A stretch of 64,000 nt of DNA from DATLGB01 sp963740765 (GCA_963740765.1 CAVUFN010000016.1:372001-436000); one strand, 5' to 3'. Numbered from the stretch's first letter, positions 50,443 through 59,358 are shown. The notes: generated by a model from the sequence alone, not told the origin. Numbers and translations: made by a program.

Positions 50443-51433
50443 CGGCGTGGTCCTCGGCGCCGAGGGCTACGTCTTCGAGCTCGAGCGCCGCGGCTACGTC
50501 AAGGCCGGTCCGTTCGTCCCCGAGGTCATCCTCGACGCGCCGGAGGCGGTGCTCGGCCTGCACCGCGAGTACCTGCGCGCGGGCGCCGACGTGATGGTCG
50601 CGCTGACCTACTACGCGCACCGCGAGAAGCTCAAGGACGTCGGGCGCGACGGCGACCTCGAGCCGATGAACCGCGCCGCGGTCCAGATGGCCAACACGGT
50701 CGCGGCCGAGGGCGGCGCGCTGGTGGCGGCGAACATCTGCAACACCTGGTCCTATGACCCGGACGATCCGATCCGCACCGGCGCGATCGTGCGCGCGCAG
50801 TACGAGGAGCAGCTCACCTGGGCGGTCGAGGAGGGCGTCGACTTCGTCGTGGCCGAGACCAACGACTACGTCGGCGAGGCGCTGATCGGGCTCGAGGTCT
50901 GCCAGTCGATGGACCTGCCCGCGCTGGTGACCTTCGCCAGCGTCGGGCCGACCCACACGTTCGACGGCTTCGACTACGTCACCGCGTGCAAGATGCTCGC
51001 CGACGCGGGCGCGGAGGTCGTCGGCCTCAACTGCTCCCGCGGGCCACAGACGATGCTGCCGCTGCTCGCGGAGATCCGGTCGGCCGTCGGCGGCTACATC
51101 GCCGCGCAGCCCGTCCCCTTCCACACCCACGCGGAGGTTCCGGCCTTCGAGTCGCTCGAGCACGAGGACGGCCGCCGTGCCTTCCCGATCGAGCTCGAGC
51201 GCTTCCAGGCCTCGCGCTTCGAGATGGCCACGTTCGCGCGGGCCGCGAGGGATCTCGGCGTCGGCTACATCGGCGGCTGCTGCGGCACGGGCCCGCACCA
51301 CATCCGCGCGATGGCCGAGGCCTTGGGACGCGAGACCCCGGCCAGCCGCTACTCGCCGGCGCTGGAGCTGCACCCGGTGCTCGGGACGAGCACCGACCAC
51401 GCCGAGATGGGGGACTGGGCCGCGACCGCTTAG
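50399..51433 (+). CDS. Homocysteine/betaine S-methyltransferase-family protein
   Basis: A 344-residue zinc methyltransferase of the BHMT/MetH N-terminal family. The zinc cysteines are in VGLNCSRGPQ and the paired GYIGGCCGTGPHHI; the N-terminus GVVLGAEGYVFELERRGY holds the family's first block. The usual Gly-Ala-Met at the barrel start is replaced by GAEGYV. It moves a methyl group from a betaine or sulfonium donor to a thiol such as homocysteine. An RBS (GAGAGGAGG) lies 8 bp before ATG 50399. It is last gene of the operon. Confidence 0.83.
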   Translation: MARPSTRTLQQRLSDGVVLGAEGYVFELERRGYVKAGPFVPEVILDAPEAVLGLHREYLRAGADVMVALTYYAHREKLKDVGRDGDLEPMNRAAVQMANTVAAEGGALVAANICNTWSYDPDDPIRTGAIVRAQYEEQLTWAVEEGVDFVVAETNDYVGEALIGLEVCQSMDLPALVTFASVGPTHTFDGFDYVTACKMLADAGAEVVGLNCSRGPQTMLPLLAEIRSAVGGYIAAQPVPFHTHAEVPAFESLEHEDGRRAFPIELERFQASRFEMATFARAARDLGVGYIGGCCGTGPHHIRAMAEALGRETPASRYSPALELHPVLGTSTDHAEMGDWAATA

Positions 51434-52518
51434 ACGGGTTGGCTCAACTGGCGCCGGTAGTCGAGCCAGGTCCGGTTCATGTTGAACACGACCACGCCGA
51501 CGAGGGTGCCGTCGCGATAGCCCTCGACGACGAGCTGGCCGTCCTCGTCGTGGACGACGCGGCGCTCGTCGGCCTGGTGCGGGAAACCCGCCGACTTGAT
51601 GTTGACGTCGTACTGGTCCGACCAGAAGGTCGGGACGGCGGTGAACGGCTCGCCGGCGCCGAGCAGGTTCTTCGCCGCCGCCCGGCCCATGTCGGAGGCG
51701 TGCGTCCAGTGCTCGACGGAGACGGTGTCGCCCGCCGCGCGGGGGTGCGGCCAGGCGGCGCAGTCGCCCGCGACCGCGACGCCGTCCGCGCCGACGGCCA
51801 GGCAAGACGCGTCGGCGACGATCGCGCCCCCGCGATCGAGCTGCAGCCCCGAGTCCTTCACCCACTCCGTGTTGGGGACGGAGCCGAGCGCGTAGAGGAT
51901 CACGTCCCCCGCGGGGACGTCGCCCGGCGCGATGTCGAGGCGGAGGTCGACGCCGTGCTCGCGGTGGATCGCCGCGATGCGCTCACCTGCCTCCGGGCCG
52001 ATCGGCGCCAGCGGGAGCGGCGCGATGTCGAGCAGGGTCACCTGCGCGCCGCGCGTGACCAGCGTCGCCGCGACCTCGCAGCCGACGAAGCCGGCGCCGA
52101 CGATGACGACACGCTCGTGCTCCGCCGCCGCCTCCGAGAGGCGGATGGCGTCGTCGAGCGTGCGCAGCACCAGGCCGCCGTCCGGCGCCTCGCGGGCACG
52201 CCGGCCCGTGGCGATCACGAGGCCGTCGTAGGGGACCTCGTCGCCGCCCGCCACGACGACCACCTTGCGCGCCGTGTCGAGCCCGACCGCCTCCGTGTCG
52301 AGCTCGTAGTCGGCGTCCTCGAGCAGCTCGGTCTTGATCAGCACGTCTTCGGGCGACTGCTCGCCGGCCAGCAGCTGCTTGGAGAGCGGCGGTCGCGTGT
52401 AGGGCTTGTGCGCCTCGTCGCCGATCACCGTCAGCGTCCCGTCGAAGCCCTCCTTGCGCAGCTGGTTGGCGGCGCGGGCCCCGGCGAGGCCGGCGCCGAC
52501 CACGACGATCCGCTCCAC
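51430..52518 (-). CDS. Ferredoxin/rubredoxin-NAD(P) reductase-type flavoprotein
   Basis: A 362-residue FAD/NADH reductase of the BphA4/putidaredoxin-reductase family. FAD motif VVVGAGLAGARAANQLRKEG, then PYTRPPLSKQ (family block), the NAD motif VVIVGAGFVGCEVAATL and the second FAD motif GVAVAGDCAAWPH. The C-terminal domain has WSDQYDVNIKSAGF. GTG 52518 is used since the longer frame runs antisense through the ferredoxin. The start lies inside the ferredoxin 3' end region (stop at 52520), so the pair is co-expressed. It passes electrons from NAD(P)H to the ferredoxin. Confidence 0.9.
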   Translation of the reverse strand: MERIVVVGAGLAGARAANQLRKEGFDGTLTVIGDEAHKPYTRPPLSKQLLAGEQSPEDVLIKTELLEDADYELDTEAVGLDTARKVVVVAGGDEVPYDGLVIATGRRAREAPDGGLVLRTLDDAIRLSEAAAEHERVVIVGAGFVGCEVAATLVTRGAQVTLLDIAPLPLAPIGPEAGERIAAIHREHGVDLRLDIAPGDVPAGDVILYALGSVPNTEWVKDSGLQLDRGGAIVADASCLAVGADGVAVAGDCAAWPHPRAAGDTVSVEHWTHASDMGRAAAKNLLGAGEPFTAVPTFWSDQYDVNIKSAGFPHQADERRVVHDEDGQLVVEGYRDGTLVGVVVFNMNRTWLDYRRQLSQPV

Positions 52519-52519
52519 C

Positions 52520-52714
52520 TCAGTCCTCGATGGTGATGGCTTCGACCGGACACGCGGCGGCCGCCTGCTCCGCGGCGTCGCGCCGGTCCTCGCCAGGCGA
52601 GTCGTTGAGAACGGTGACGGTGCCATCGCCGTCGCCGAGTTCGAAGATGTCGTCAGCGGCGAAGACGCACTCCCCGTACGCCTCGCACTTGTTGGTGTCC
52701 ACGCGTATCTTCAT
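52520..52714 (-). CDS. 3Fe-4S-type ferredoxin
   Basis: A 64-residue ferredoxin (MKIRVDTNKCEAYGECVFA). Only three cluster cysteines are present: Cys10, Cys16 and Cys55 in ACPVEAI. The second position of the usual CxxCxxC is Ala12, which indicates a 3Fe-4S cluster, as in cytochrome P450 partner ferredoxins. It ends 2 bp before the reductase start. No P450 or oxygenase gene is in the window, so the acceptor is elsewhere or is one of the unknown enzymes nearby. Confidence 0.92.
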   Translation of the reverse strand: MKIRVDTNKCEAYGECVFAADDIFELGDGDGTVTVLNDSPGEDRRDAAEQAAAACPVEAITIED

Positions 52715-52717
52715 GCG

Positions 52718-54067
52718 ATCACGGATGTTCGCACGATCGGGGTCGTCGGGGCGGGGACCATGGGCGCCGGGATCGCACGGCTGGCCGAGAGCGCCGGCTT
52801 GCGCACCGTGCTCTACGACCCGCTCGTGGCCGAGCACGACGACCCGTCCGGGCTGGGCGACTGCGAGCTGATCGTCGAGGCGGTCCCGGAGAGCCTCGCG
52901 CTCAAGCGGGAGGTGCTGGCCGGGCTGCCCCGGGGCGCCGTCCTCGCCACCAACACGTCGTCGCTGTCGGTGACGGAGATCGCGGCCGGCGTGCCGGGCC
53001 CGGAGCGCGTGGTCGGCATGCACTTCTTCAACCCGCCGGAGAAGCTGAAGCTGGTCGAGGTGATCGCCGGCGCGCGATCCTCGGAGGCGGCACTGGCCAC
53101 CGCCCGGGCCGCGGCCGAGGCGATGGGCCGCCACCCCGTCGACGCGCCCGACGTGGTGGGCTTCCTCGTCAACCGCGTCAACCGCCCGTTCTCGCTCGAG
53201 GGGCTGAAGCTGCTCGAGGAGGGCGTCGCCGACGTCGAGACGATCGACCGCGTCCTGCGCCACGGCGCCGGCTTCCGCATGGGCCCGTTCGCGCTCATGG
53301 ACCTCGTCGGCATCGACGTCAACCACGCCGTCGCCGAGTCCTTCCGAGCACGCTCCTACGGCGAGCCGCGCTACCGGCCGTCCCCCCTCGCGGCGCAGAA
53401 GGTCGCCGCGGGAACGCTCGGCCGCAAGACCGGCGAGGGCTGGTACCGCTACGGCGAGGGCCGCCCCACCGACCCCGAGCTCCGGCAGGGCGGGACTGTC
53501 CCCTCGGTCCGGGTGCTGGGTGATGAGCCGCTGGCGCGCGAGTTGCGGGGGGCGGTCGCGGCGGCGGGGATCCCGGAGGGGGACGGGTGGCTGACCGTGA
53601 CCTTCGGGCCGCCGGCCGACGGTCCGGCGGTGCGCATCGTCCGTGACGACTTCCTGACCGTCACCGACCCGGCGGCGGCGGGCTTCCACGCGGTCGCGCC
53701 GTTCGCGGGCGTCGCGCTGGTCGAGCTCACGCGCACGGAGCGCACCGACCCGGACGCCTTCGAGCGTGCGCAGACCCTGTTCGCCGCGCTCGGTCGCCAC
53801 ACCGCGGAGGTCGCCGACGTGCCCGGTCTGGTCACCGGCCGCGTCGTGTGCCAGCTCATCAACGAGGCGCACTTCGGCGATGACGCCCCGGAGGACGTGG
53901 ACATGGGCATGGTGCTCGGGGTCGCTCACCCGCGCGGTCCCTACGCATGGCTCGAGGCGATCGGGGCGCCCGCCGTCGTCGCGACGCTCGACGGGCTGCA
54001 CCGCGCGTTGGGGGAGGAGCGTTACCGCGTCGCTCCCAGGCTGCGCCGCCGCGCTGCCCTCGCATGA
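52718..54067 (+). CDS. 3-hydroxyacyl-CoA dehydrogenase (double C-terminal domain), start unclear
   Basis: About 449 residues. Rossmann motif TIGVVGAGTMGAGIARLAES, then TNTSSLSVTEIA, GMHFFNPPEKLKLVEVI (catalytic His) and GFLVNRVNRPF. The C-terminal 3HCDH domain (FRMGPFALMDLVGIDVNHAV) is followed by a second, more diverged copy (VCQLINEAHFG... DMGMVLGVAHPRGPYAWLE). It oxidises 3-hydroxyacyl-CoA with NAD+. No ATG, GTG or TTG lies in frame between the divergent ferredoxin and the glycine motif. ATC 52718 is the likely start, or the ATG at 52713 was put out of frame by an indel. The stop overlaps the next gene (ATGA). Confidence 0.8.
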   Translation: MTDVRTIGVVGAGTMGAGIARLAESAGLRTVLYDPLVAEHDDPSGLGDCELIVEAVPESLALKREVLAGLPRGAVLATNTSSLSVTEIAAGVPGPERVVGMHFFNPPEKLKLVEVIAGARSSEAALATARAAAEAMGRHPVDAPDVVGFLVNRVNRPFSLEGLKLLEEGVADVETIDRVLRHGAGFRMGPFALMDLVGIDVNHAVAESFRARSYGEPRYRPSPLAAQKVAAGTLGRKTGEGWYRYGEGRPTDPELRQGGTVPSVRVLGDEPLARELRGAVAAAGIPEGDGWLTVTFGPPADGPAVRIVRDDFLTVTDPAAAGFHAVAPFAGVALVELTRTERTDPDAFERAQTLFAALGRHTAEVADVPGLVTGRVVCQLINEAHFGDDAPEDVDMGMVLGVAHPRGPYAWLEAIGAPAVVATLDGLHRALGEERYRVAPRLRRRAALA

Positions 54068-55317
54068 TCGTCGTCGTCGGCAGCGACACCCTCGCCCAAG
54101 CACTGGAGCTCGCGCTCCCGCAGCAGCGGATCGCGCGGGTGGCTGGAGACGACGGGGTGCGCGTCGAGGCCGGCGGCGACGTGCTCGACCTCGGCGCCGA
54201 CCCGTTCGGCGCCGACCCGCGGCCCGTGCTCGAGCGCGTCAGCGCGTTCCTGGGCGTGTCCTACGACCAGGCGCTGCTCGGGCCCTTCGAGGCGGCGCGG
54301 CGCGGGACCGACGGCTCCGAGCCACTCGCCAGCGTCTCCACGACGAGCTTCGCCGAGGTCCTGCGGTCGGCAGGTGCGTCGGTCCTCGTCTCCACCTACC
54401 AGGCGGGCAAGCTCGTGACGGCGCGCGCCGCCGCCGACGGTCTGCTCAACACGCACTTCCGCGACGCGGACAAACCGATGGGCGTCGCCACCGCGCCGGG
54501 CCGCATCGCCATCGCCACGCGCACCGAGCTGTGGGACCTGCGCGACCTCCCCGCCGGCGCCCGCGACGGCGAGGACGCCTGCTACCTGCTGCGCAAGCGG
54601 CACGTCACCGGCGACGTCGCGATCCACGACGTTGCCTACGCGGACGGCGAGCCGTGGTTCGTCGCCACCGCCTTCTCCTGCCTGGCCACCCTCGACGCCG
54701 ACCACTCCTTCGTCCCGCGCTGGACGCCGCCGCAGATCACCCGGCTCGCCCAGGAGGACCGCTGCCACCTGAACGGGCTCGCGATCCAGGACGACCGGCC
54801 CGCCTACGTCACCGCGCTCGGTACCGGCGACGCCGCGGGCAGCTGGCGCGCGGACCGCGCGAGCGGCGGCGTGGTGCTCGACGTCGCGACCAAGGAGACC
54901 GTCGCGGCCGGCCTCTCGATGCCGCACTCCCCGCGCTGGCACGGCGGGCGCCTGTGGGTGCTCGAGTCCGGTCGCGGGACGCTGGCCACCGTCGACCTCG
55001 GCACGGGCGCCCTCACCACGGTCGCCGAGCTGCCCGGCTTCACCCGCGGGCTCGCCTTCCTCGGCGACCTCGCGCTCGTCGGCCTGTCGCAGATCCGCGA
55101 GTCCTCGACCTTCGGCGGCCTGCCGCTCGCCGAGCGGCTCGCCGAGCGGCGATCCGGTGTGTGGATGGTCGACCTGCGCACGGGCGCCGTCGCCGGTTTC
55201 CTGCAGTTCGAGGACCTCGTTCAGGAAGTGTTCGACGTGGCCGTGCTCCCCCACCGGTTCCCGGAGGTCGGCGAGCCCGCTGGCCAGACCGTGGCGACCT
55301 CCTTCGCGCTGCCCTGA
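54064..55317 (+). CDS. TIGR03032-family protein with sulfotransferase-like N-terminus
   Basis: A 417-residue protein. The main part (FAEVLRSAGASVLVSTYQAG; FRDADKPMGVATAPGRIAIA; FVATAFSCLATLD; LNGLAIQDDRPAYVTALG; MPHSPRWHGGRLWVLESGRG) is the TIGR03032/DUF4915 beta-propeller-like family. Its function is unknown. The first ~85 residues carry DPRPVLERVSAFLGVSYDQ and ALLGPFEAARRG, resembling the C-terminal end of sulfotransferases. This may be the remnant of a fused domain. ATG 54064 overlaps the dehydrogenase stop. It overlaps the next convergent gene by 97 bp. Confidence 0.78.
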   Translation: MIVVVGSDTLAQALELALPQQRIARVAGDDGVRVEAGGDVLDLGADPFGADPRPVLERVSAFLGVSYDQALLGPFEAARRGTDGSEPLASVSTTSFAEVLRSAGASVLVSTYQAGKLVTARAAADGLLNTHFRDADKPMGVATAPGRIAIATRTELWDLRDLPAGARDGEDACYLLRKRHVTGDVAIHDVAYADGEPWFVATAFSCLATLDADHSFVPRWTPPQITRLAQEDRCHLNGLAIQDDRPAYVTALGTGDAAGSWRADRASGGVVLDVATKETVAAGLSMPHSPRWHGGRLWVLESGRGTLATVDLGTGALTTVAELPGFTRGLAFLGDLALVGLSQIRESSTFGGLPLAERLAERRSGVWMVDLRTGAVAGFLQFEDLVQEVFDVAVLPHRFPEVGEPAGQTVATSFALP

Positions 55318-56084
55318 GGTACCTGCGCGCCCGGGAAGTAGAAGACGCGAAGCTCCTCACCGCCCTGATAGCGACCGATCAGGACGACGCGGGTGGCGTG
55401 CCAGACCGGGGCGGTCAGCGACCGCAGCAGGCCCGCGTTGACGACGTCGAAGACCATGCCGGCGCCCCGGGTGTCGCGCCCGGAGGTGAACCCCTCGGCG
55501 AGGTGGTCGCGCGCCCCGACGGCGAGCGCCGTGGCCATCGCCGACCGCCGGTGGGCCTCCGTGACGAACACGCGCACGTGCCACAGGTCCATGCCCGTCT
55601 GGGCGTGGTGATCCAGGTAGCGGGTGCTGACGCCCACCGGCGCGCCCACGTCGTCGACGGCCACCAGCAGCACCTGGTCGACGCGCGTGCGGGCGTCCGC
55701 CTCCTTCAGCGCCCCCTCGCGCAGCCACATCGCGACAAGGTCGTCAGGACCGACGTCGCGCTGGGTCGCGAACGGCACGACGCGGTAGGGCACAGGCTCG
55801 GTGGGCGGCCAGCCGGTGACGGGCCGGGTGACCGCGGCGCTGAAGTACGCGACCCGCACCTGGCGGCCGTCGTGTGCGTACCCGGCGAAGACCGTCCGCG
55901 GGTCCGGCCACTCGGCGTCGGGATCCGGCTCGGCGAGCAGGCTCACCACGCCGCACGGGCCGCTGCCGTCGTAGGCCGCGTCGAGCTCGCGCCAGCGCGC
56001 CTCGTGCTCGGCGCGGGTCCCCTCGAGCAGCCACACGGGCCGCTCGGCGAAGCGGATCTCCCGGACACCCGTCGGGTCGGACAC
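55221..56084 (-). CDS. GNAT-like protein of unknown specificity
   Basis: A 287-residue soluble protein. A segment WHVRVFVTEAHRRSAMATAL followed by AVGARDHLAEGF resembles motif A of GNAT acetyltransferases (V-x-x-x-xR-x-x-x-hydrophobic). The N-terminal half (RFAERPVWLLEGTRAEHEAR) is unfamiliar. The family is uncertain, so it should be read as a hypothetical protein with an acetyltransferase-like region. Its last 32 codons lie under the TIGR03032 gene's 3' end. Confidence 0.6.
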   Translation of the reverse strand: MSDPTGVREIRFAERPVWLLEGTRAEHEARWRELDAAYDGSGPCGVVSLLAEPDPDAEWPDPRTVFAGYAHDGRQVRVAYFSAAVTRPVTGWPPTEPVPYRVVPFATQRDVGPDDLVAMWLREGALKEADARTRVDQVLLVAVDDVGAPVGVSTRYLDHHAQTGMDLWHVRVFVTEAHRRSAMATALAVGARDHLAEGFTSGRDTRGAGMVFDVVNAGLLRSLTAPVWHATRVVLIGRYQGGEELRVFYFPGAQVPQGSAKEVATVWPAGSPTSGNRWGSTATSNTS

Positions 56085-56139
56085 GCCGCGAAGCTAACCA
56101 GGTCGCCGCCTGACCGCCCGGCGGAGTACCTTTCGCGAC

Positions 56140-58554
56140 GTGTCCCCCCGCTCCATGCGCCGTGCCCGACAGCGCTCCATCCTCCGCGAGCGCCGTCGCG
56201 CCCGTCGCATCGCAGGCGCCGCCGGCGCCGCCGTCCTCCTCGCGCCCGCCGGCGCCGGAGCCGCGACCTTCACCGTGATCAACAACGCCGACTCAGGTGC
56301 CGGCTCGCTGCGCGGGGCCATCGCCTCCGCCAACGCCGCGGACGGCGACGACGAGATCCACTTCAACCCCGGTCTCGGCACGATCCGGCTCACCTCTGGT
56401 GAGATCCCGATCACGAGCGACGACGACCTCTCGATCGTGGGGCCCGGCCGTGACCAGCTCACCATCTCGGGGGACGCGAACAGCAACAACGCCAACGACG
56501 CGGGCGACTCGCGCATCTTCAACGTCACCGCCACCTCCGACGCGACGGTCGTCGTCTCGGGCGTCACGCTGACGCGAGGCTTTGCAGGCCCGACGAACCC
56601 CGGCGGCGCGGTGAGCGTCGACGACAGCGGGTCGGGCGTCGCAGAGTTCCGGCTCACCGACGCGGCCGTGACCCAGTCGCGCGCCGGGGATGGCGGCGGC
56701 ATCGCGTCGCTGGGCGAGCTGACCGTCACGAACAGCGTCATCTCCGGAAACACGGCCGCCGACGGCTCCGGGGGTGGCCTCGGCGCGCAGGAGACCAAGA
56801 TCCTGCTCGATCACGCCACCGTCACCGGCAACACCGCGAAGGACGGAGGCGGTGGCGCCTTCGCGAGCGGGAGCGGCTCGGGTCTGAACGTCCGCGACAG
56901 CACCATCAGCGGGAACCAGGTCACCGATTCGTCGGGCACCGGCGGCGGCCTGCAGGTCGAGTTCGGCGGGCTCGAGGTCCGGCGCTCGACCATCACCAGC
57001 AACTCGGCCCCGGCCGGCGGCGGGGTGTCCGGCTACACGGCGAAGTACGGCTCGGGCGTCTTCGACTCGACCGTCTCGGGCAACACGGCAACCGGGGCCG
57101 GCGGCGGCATCCTGCTCCTGCCGATCAAGTACGAGGCGAAGGTCAGCCAGTCCACGGTCACGGGCAACCAGGCGCCCAGGGGCGCCGGCGCCGTCCTGGG
57201 CTCGGCCGGCCCGGCGACGATCACGGTCGAGCGCAGCACGATCCGCGACAACACCGGCACCGGCGCGGACTCCACCGGGGGCGGCATCGCGTTCGCGACC
57301 ACCGCCGGGCACGACCGGGTGGTCGACTCGACCATCACGGGCAACACGAGCGCCACCGGCGGCGGGATCGCGGTGGGCATCGGCGGCCCCGTCTTCAAGT
57401 ACACAGACGATCGGCTGACCGGGTCGATCGACCTCGACAACTCGACGATCTCGGGTAACACCGGGGGCGGCGTGATGCTGAACTCGTACACCTCGGGGTC
57501 GCCCGCGGTCCGCAAGGCGGCCGGCGCCGGCCTGTCGAGCACGATCGTCGCCAACAACAACGGGCCGGACGCGGACCGCTCCGACGACGCCACGACCGGC
57601 GGGCTCAACGCGGCCTTCAGCCTGATCGAGGCACCCTCGGGCGACGCCATCGCGAGCTCCACCGCGGTCATCACGGGGAAGGATCCGGAACTCGGCCCGC
57701 TCGCCGACAACGGCGGGCCCACGCAGACGATGCTTCCGGCAGGGACGAGCCCGGCGCTCGACCAGGGCCGATCCGGCGCGAAGCTGACCACGGACCAGCG
57801 CGGCGAGAGCCGTCTCGTCGACACCGCGCTGCCGAATCCGGCCGGTGGCGGGGACGGCACGGACATCGGCGCGGTCGAGCTGCCCGCCCAGGCGGTCGTC
57901 ATCCCGCCACCGCCGCCGGCCCCGACGCCGACGTTCGCCGTTGCCGCCGGCGCGGTCCCGATCGCACCGGGCACGCCACTGCTCCCCGCCAGCCTGACGC
58001 CGCTCACCTGCGCGGTGACGATCGTCAAGCTGACCGGCTGCGACGTCGCCATCCGGGCGGCAGCTCCCGTCAAGGTCTCCAAGAAGGTCACGGTGCCGGC
58101 CGGCGCCCTGCTGGCCGAGGCGCAGACGACGTCGGCCGAGGGCGTGGCGACGCTGACCGGGAAGGCCAAGCTCACCGGCGACGGCCGCGCGGTCCTCAAG
58201 AAGCGACCGATCGGCGTGGATGCGCGTGCCGTCGGCGTCGCCGCCGTCGGCGCGGGCAACGCGCTCACCACCGCCGGCAACGTGCACCTGCTCGCCGGGC
58301 CGAGGGTGACCTTCAAGCTCAGGAAGGGCTCCAAGCTCGCCAAGTCGGTCAAGACGCAGCTCGGCGACCTGGGCAAGCTGCTCACGGGGGCGAAGACGAT
58401 CTCCGTCTCCGCGACCGGGCCGAAGAAGAAGAAGGCGGCCAAGGTCGCCAAGGCGGGTGGCGCGGCTCTCACCGCCGGCGGCGCGAAGGCGACGCCGACC
58501 ACCTCCGGCAAGAAGTCCAAGAAGCGCCGGCTGAAGGTCACCTTCACGCTGTAG
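56140..58554 (+). CDS. Secreted right-handed beta-helix surface protein
   Basis: An 804-residue exported protein with an Arg-rich start and a signal segment (RIAGAAGAAVLLAPAGAGAA). The body is a parallel beta-helix. It opens with TFTVINNADSGAGSLRGAI, typical of CSLREA-like or polymorphic outer-surface proteins, then many turns of the form STISGNTA/STVTGNQA. GGPTQTMLPAGTSPALDQG closes the helix, as in this family. A Pro-rich linker (VIPPPPPAPTPTF) leads to a beta domain and a Lys-rich tail (GPKKKKAAKVAKA; KKSKKRRLKVTFTL) that may bind cell-wall polymers. An adhesion or polysaccharide-binding role is inferred. Confidence 0.82.
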   Translation: MSPRSMRRARQRSILRERRRARRIAGAAGAAVLLAPAGAGAATFTVINNADSGAGSLRGAIASANAADGDDEIHFNPGLGTIRLTSGEIPITSDDDLSIVGPGRDQLTISGDANSNNANDAGDSRIFNVTATSDATVVVSGVTLTRGFAGPTNPGGAVSVDDSGSGVAEFRLTDAAVTQSRAGDGGGIASLGELTVTNSVISGNTAADGSGGGLGAQETKILLDHATVTGNTAKDGGGGAFASGSGSGLNVRDSTISGNQVTDSSGTGGGLQVEFGGLEVRRSTITSNSAPAGGGVSGYTAKYGSGVFDSTVSGNTATGAGGGILLLPIKYEAKVSQSTVTGNQAPRGAGAVLGSAGPATITVERSTIRDNTGTGADSTGGGIAFATTAGHDRVVDSTITGNTSATGGGIAVGIGGPVFKYTDDRLTGSIDLDNSTISGNTGGGVMLNSYTSGSPAVRKAAGAGLSSTIVANNNGPDADRSDDATTGGLNAAFSLIEAPSGDAIASSTAVITGKDPELGPLADNGGPTQTMLPAGTSPALDQGRSGAKLTTDQRGESRLVDTALPNPAGGGDGTDIGAVELPAQAVVIPPPPPAPTPTFAVAAGAVPIAPGTPLLPASLTPLTCAVTIVKLTGCDVAIRAAAPVKVSKKVTVPAGALLAEAQTTSAEGVATLTGKAKLTGDGRAVLKKRPIGVDARAVGVAAVGAGNALTTAGNVHLLAGPRVTFKLRKGSKLAKSVKTQLGDLGKLLTGAKTISVSATGPKKKKAAKVAKAGGAALTAGGAKATPTTSGKKSKKRRLKVTFTL

Positions 58555-58575
58555 GCGCGTCATAGGCTCTCGGGC

Positions 58576-59358
58576 ATGTCGACGACGACCGAGACAGAGC
58601 TGCTCAGCGCGACCGACGGTGGGGTCCTCACCCTCACCATGAACCGGACGGAGACTCTGAACAGCCTCACCCCGGCGGTGCTCGACGGCATCCGCGCGGG
58701 TATCGAGCAGGCCGCCGACGACCCGGACATCCGCTGCATCGTGATCGCCGGCAACGGCCGGGCGTTCTCGTCGGGCGCGTCGCTGAAGGACTTCGGGGGC
58801 GACGTGCGCATGTCGCAGATCCTCACCGACCACTACAACCCGACCATCATGGCGATGCAGAAGATCGAGAAGCCGATCCTGGCCGCGGTCAACGGCATCG
58901 CCGCCGGCGCCGGCGCCTCCGTCGCGCTCGCCTGCGACTTCCGCATCTGGGCCGACGATGCGCGCATGGCGCTGCTCTTCACGCGCATCGGCCTGGTGCC
59001 CGACGCGGGCGCGACCTACATCCTGCCGCGGCTGATCGGCGTCGCCCGCGCCGCCGAGATGCTGATGACCGGCGACGACGTCCACGCCGAGCAGGCGCTC
59101 GACTGGGGCCTGGCGCACAAGGTCGTGCCGGCCGCCGACCTCGAGGCCGAGACGCGCGTGTTCGCCGAGCGCCTGGCCGGGCTGCCCCGCTCGGCCGGCA
59201 TGGTCAAGCGACTGCTGCGCAAGACCATGAGCCTGTCGCTGCCCGAGCAGATGGGGCTCGAGGCCAAGCTGCAGGACGCCGCCGCGGAGACCGAGGACTT
59301 CAAGGAGGGGGTCAGCGCGTTCCTGGAGAAGCGGCCGTCGAAGTTCACGGGCACGTAG
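58576..59358 (+). CDS. Enoyl-CoA hydratase/isomerase family protein
   Basis: A 260-residue crotonase. Oxyanion-hole segments GNGRAFSSGASLKDFGG and GIAAGAGASVALACDFRI are in place, followed by LFTRIGLVPDAGATYILPRL with the catalytic-Glu region (here Asp in PDAG). GDDVHAEQALDWGLAHKVV is the family's C-terminal block. It hydrates enoyl-CoA in fatty-acid degradation. Glu in one of the two usual catalytic positions appears replaced, so an isomerase-type activity is possible. Its TAG stop overlaps the GTA where the next gene should start. Confidence 0.88.
   Translation: MSTTTETELLSATDGGVLTLTMNRTETLNSLTPAVLDGIRAGIEQAADDPDIRCIVIAGNGRAFSSGASLKDFGGDVRMSQILTDHYNPTIMAMQKIEKPILAAVNGIAAGAGASVALACDFRIWADDARMALLFTRIGLVPDAGATYILPRLIGVARAAEMLMTGDDVHAEQALDWGLAHKVVPAADLEAETRVFAERLAGLPRSAGMVKRLLRKTMSLSLPEQMGLEAKLQDAAAETEDFKEGVSAFLEKRPSKFTGT

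Noticed and set aside
56140..58554. Tandem repeats of the beta-helix gene as a CRISPR-like or VNTR array
   Set aside because: The repeats are degenerate at DNA level and conserved only as beta-helix turns of the protein.
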